Below, one piece after another: positions 62,126 to 64,000 of a stretch of 64,000 nt of DNA. Each line of letters opens with the position of its first letter. Position 1 is the first letter of the stretch. The notes under the pieces were generated by a model. That model was given only the letters and a program-made list of their open reading frames with translations, was not told where the DNA came from and did no database searches. Origin of the DNA: Massilia sp. CF038 (lineage in GTDB: Bacteria > Pseudomonadota > Gammaproteobacteria > Burkholderiales > Burkholderiaceae_D); contig NZ_FQWU01000001.1 of the NCBI RefSeq assembly GCF_900129765.1, positions 1,116,001-1,180,000 on the forward strand, written 5' to 3'. Made by a program: the position numbers and the translations under genes.

Positions 62126-62640
62126 ATCAGCCTCTGCGCATCGCCATCCTGGGCGCCGAATCGTCCGGCAAATCAACCCTGGCTGCCGCCCTGGCAAGCC
62201 ACTATGAGACAGTCTGGGTCCCGGAATACTTACGTGAGTTTGTGGACACCCGCGGCCGCGTGCCCGAGGAGAGCGACCAGTATCCGATCGCGCGTACGCA
62301 AATGACGCGCGAAGATGAAGCAGCGGCGAAGGCCTCGCGCTTTCTGTTCTGCGACACAACACCGCTCATGACGGCACTGTACAGCCGTTGGTACTGGGGC
62401 AGGGTGGATGCGCAGCTGGCACTGCTTGAGCGCCGCCACGACTATGCATTTACCTTGGTGACCGCGCCCGACAGTCCGTGGGAAGCGGACGGTCTGCAGC
62501 GCGAATCGGAAGAAGTGCGCCAGACCATTCACGAGCAAGTGCTGCAGATGCTGGTCGAGCGCGATATACCTTATTTGCTGGTCACGGGCAGCCTGCCGCA
62601 GCGCATGCTGCAGGCCGTCCGCTACATCAATCCCGTTTAA
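62122..62640 (+). CDS. NadR-like ribosylnicotinamide kinase domain protein
   Basis: This 172-residue ATPase resembles the C-terminal kinase domain of NadR. It has Walker A GAESSGKST at 11-19, then WVPEYLREFVDTRG, FLFCDTTPLMTALYS and YLLVTGSLPQRM. It lacks the nucleotidyltransferase and HTH parts of full-length NadR. The start at 62122 overlaps pnuC, so uptake and phosphorylation are coupled. Its stop overlaps the convergent receptor gene by four bases. Confidence 0.87.
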   Translation: MNQPLRIAILGAESSGKSTLAAALASHYETVWVPEYLREFVDTRGRVPEESDQYPIARTQMTREDEAAAKASRFLFCDTTPLMTALYSRWYWGRVDAQLALLERRHDYAFTLVTAPDSPWEADGLQRESEEVRQTIHEQVLQMLVERDIPYLLVTGSLPQRMLQAVRYINPV

Positions 62641-64000
62641 AAGTCGAACTGCGCCGATACGCGGAACGTGCGCGGGGCGCCCGGGAACAGGTAACCGCCC
62701 ACTTCCGGAGTTACATCGCGCCAGTAGAACTTGTCGGTCACGTTGTCAACCGTCGCGCGGATGATGGTCTTCAAGCCGCCCATATGCATCGCGTAGGCAC
62801 CGCCCAGGTCAAACAGATGGTAGCCCGGCACGAAGGTCGCATTCTGCACGTCGAAGGCTTTCTTGCCGCTGTAATGCCAGGCCCCGTTGAATTTCAGGCC
62901 CGCCACTGACGGTACTGCGTACTCCAGCGCGGCGGTGGATTTGAACGCTGGTACATTCGTGGTGCGCTTGCCGTCGACATCCGCATTGCCCGTGCCTTGC
63001 TGCTGCATGTGCAGGGCCAGCAGCGACAGGTTGTACTTCAGATTGGTCGTTGCATTGCCTTGCGCGCCCAGTTCAATGCCGCGGTGGGTCTGTTCGCCCG
63101 AACGGACGAAGTAGTTTGCCGCGTTGATGTACTCGAGTCCCTTCTTGATCTGGAACAGCGAGCCCGAGACCGTCATGCTGTTGTTGACGATGCCTTTGAC
63201 GCCAATTTCGATTTCTTTCGATCGGCTGGGCGCCAGTACCTCAAACTGATTCTCGGTCTTTTTAGGCGCTTCGCCGCCGTGTTCCATGCCGTGTGTCGCT
63301 GTGGCGTACACCATCCAGTCGGCCGTCGGTGTGTACACCAGCGAAGCGCTTGGCAGCGTGAAGCTGGTGTCGAGTGCTTCCACACCAAGAACATCGCGCT
63401 TGATCTGCACCTGGCGTACACCAGCATGCAGTTTGAATTCCGGCGACAAGGTCAAAATGTCCTGCACGATCAGGGCACGCTCACGGTCATGGCGCTGTTC
63501 CAGAATCGGGCCAGTCGACGGATTGTTTGGCGCAGGCGGCACGATGACATTCTTGTAGATGTTGCTGGAACCAGCGTAATCGTAGACGTAGTCACCGAAG
63601 TAGTCGCTGCGCGTCTGCTCGGTCAGGCCCAGTGTCAGCTCGTGTTTGACGCTTCCGGTGGCAAACTTGCCGTTCAACAGTGCCTGGGTGCCAAATGGGT
63701 TCTTGCGCTCACCCACGCTCTGGTAGTCGTACACGTCGTAGTCGCCATTCGAGCAGAAGCCCGGATAGAAGCCGTCACCCTCGTTGCTGCAGCCGTAAGG
63801 GAAGGCGGTGTAGTCGTCGCGCTTGAAGTTGTGCTTGTTGGCCGCGAGGGTGGCGCGCCAGTCGTCATTGAGGCTGTATTCGAAGCGCAGGCCGATATTG
63901 CTGGTCCAGGTTTCCACCGGCTTGGTCCACGGCTGCGCGTTCAGCAGCATGGTGCGCGATACGCCGGTGGGGAGTTCAACGCCGCGAATCAGCTGGTAGC
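62637..64000 (-). CDS. TonB-dependent receptor, C-terminal part (runs off the window)
   Basis: The open frame continues beyond base 64000, so only about 454 C-terminal residues are present. They form beta-barrel strands with the TonB-receptor end DNVTDKFYWRDVTPEVGGYLFPGAPRTFRVSAQFDF, finishing in Phe as outer membrane proteins do. The strand pattern and the ELGAQGNATTNLKYNLSLLALHMQQQG stretch suit siderophore receptors. The plug domain and signal peptide lie outside. It is convergent with the PnuC-kinase pair, and a functional link is possible but not shown. Confidence 0.88.
   Translation of the reverse strand, partial: YQLIRGVELPTGVSRTMLLNAQPWTKPVETWTSNIGLRFEYSLNDDWRATLAANKHNFKRDDYTAFPYGCSNEGDGFYPGFCSNGDYDVYDYQSVGERKNPFGTQALLNGKFATGSVKHELTLGLTEQTRSDYFGDYVYDYAGSSNIYKNVIVPPAPNNPSTGPILEQRHDRERALIVQDILTLSPEFKLHAGVRQVQIKRDVLGVEALDTSFTLPSASLVYTPTADWMVYATATHGMEHGGEAPKKTENQFEVLAPSRSKEIEIGVKGIVNNSMTVSGSLFQIKKGLEYINAANYFVRSGEQTHRGIELGAQGNATTNLKYNLSLLALHMQQQGTGNADVDGKRTTNVPAFKSTAALEYAVPSVAGLKFNGAWHYSGKKAFDVQNATFVPGYHLFDLGGAYAMHMGGLKTIIRATVDNVTDKFYWRDVTPEVGGYLFPGAPRTFRVSAQFDF

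Noticed and set aside
1-64000. tRNA, rRNA, CRISPR arrays, prophage or a complete insertion sequence.
   Set aside because: None was recognised by eye. A covariance-model scan would be needed to exclude small structured RNAs.

Overview
The window reads as a chromosome segment of a GC-rich betaproteobacterium, most likely Oxalobacteraceae (Massilia/Duganella/Janthinobacterium group). The pointers are the gene order nuoIJKLMN - DUF2818 - Nudix hydrolase, a phasin gene, MdtABC-type RND pumps with a NodT-like outer membrane lipoprotein, and dispersed palindromic repeats of the 'GTCCCCGCCTNCGCGAGGACGA' type. This assignment is inference from gene content. No rRNA, tRNA or CRISPR array was seen.

Layout. 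Bases 1-7546 hold the distal half of the complex I operon (nuoI to nuoN) with a DUF2818 gene and an ADP-ribose-type Nudix hydrolase. It runs on into a secreted HEMRH protein, ispD and ispF (7554-9472). A hydrolase follows, then a more AT-rich patch (10.6-13.4 kb) with two small immunity-like orphans, a secreted protein of unknown function, a YCII protein and an RDD membrane protein. Bases 13.5-18.8 kb carry small regulator/enzyme groups: thioesterase facing MarR-MFS, and LysR facing an NAD(P)-binding protein, an FMN reductase and a VOC protein. At 18.85-19.64 kb lies a TnsB-like transposase N-terminus without its catalytic core, then a phasin behind an FNR-like palindrome. Bases 20.7-23.8 kb hold a LytS/LytTR-type two-component pair and an acyltransferase. 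Bases 23.9-29.5 kb hold a YdeI protein, a coupled FHA-membrane protein/serine protease pair, ribA, and pirin facing LysR. Bases 29.5-41.3 kb are housekeeping and accessory genes (HDOD, esterase, DUF3820, GFA, AI-2E family transporter, rsgA with a possible leader peptide, cysteine dioxygenase family, NYN-LOTUS protein, phosphoesterase, solute symporter, sppA).

Bases 41.5-50.6 kb are a complete tripartite RND efflux operon (mdtA-mdtB-mdtC-outer membrane lipoprotein), followed by a SET-domain protein. On the opposite strand, 51.2-59.1 kb form one compact cluster: HlyD-type adaptor, LolD/MacB-type ATPase, two FtsX-type permeases, a sigma-54 response regulator, its histidine kinase and a periplasmic binding protein. 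In front of it sit a sequence matching the full sigma-54 -24/-12 consensus and an 18-bp palindrome placed where an activator should bind. This self-contained, probably autoregulated module is the strongest system-level signal in the window. Beyond it are a divergent S46 dipeptidyl-peptidase, a PnuC transporter coupled to a NadR-like kinase, and the C-terminal part of a TonB-dependent receptor that runs off the right edge.

Three copies of a long inverted repeat (about 9.5, 23.9 and 61.5 kb) lie only in intergenic gaps. Only two stretches of about 300 bases lack an ordinary gene: 19636-19955 (phasin promoter region) and 34710-35010 (rsgA / dioxygenase divergent region). Both are described as features.
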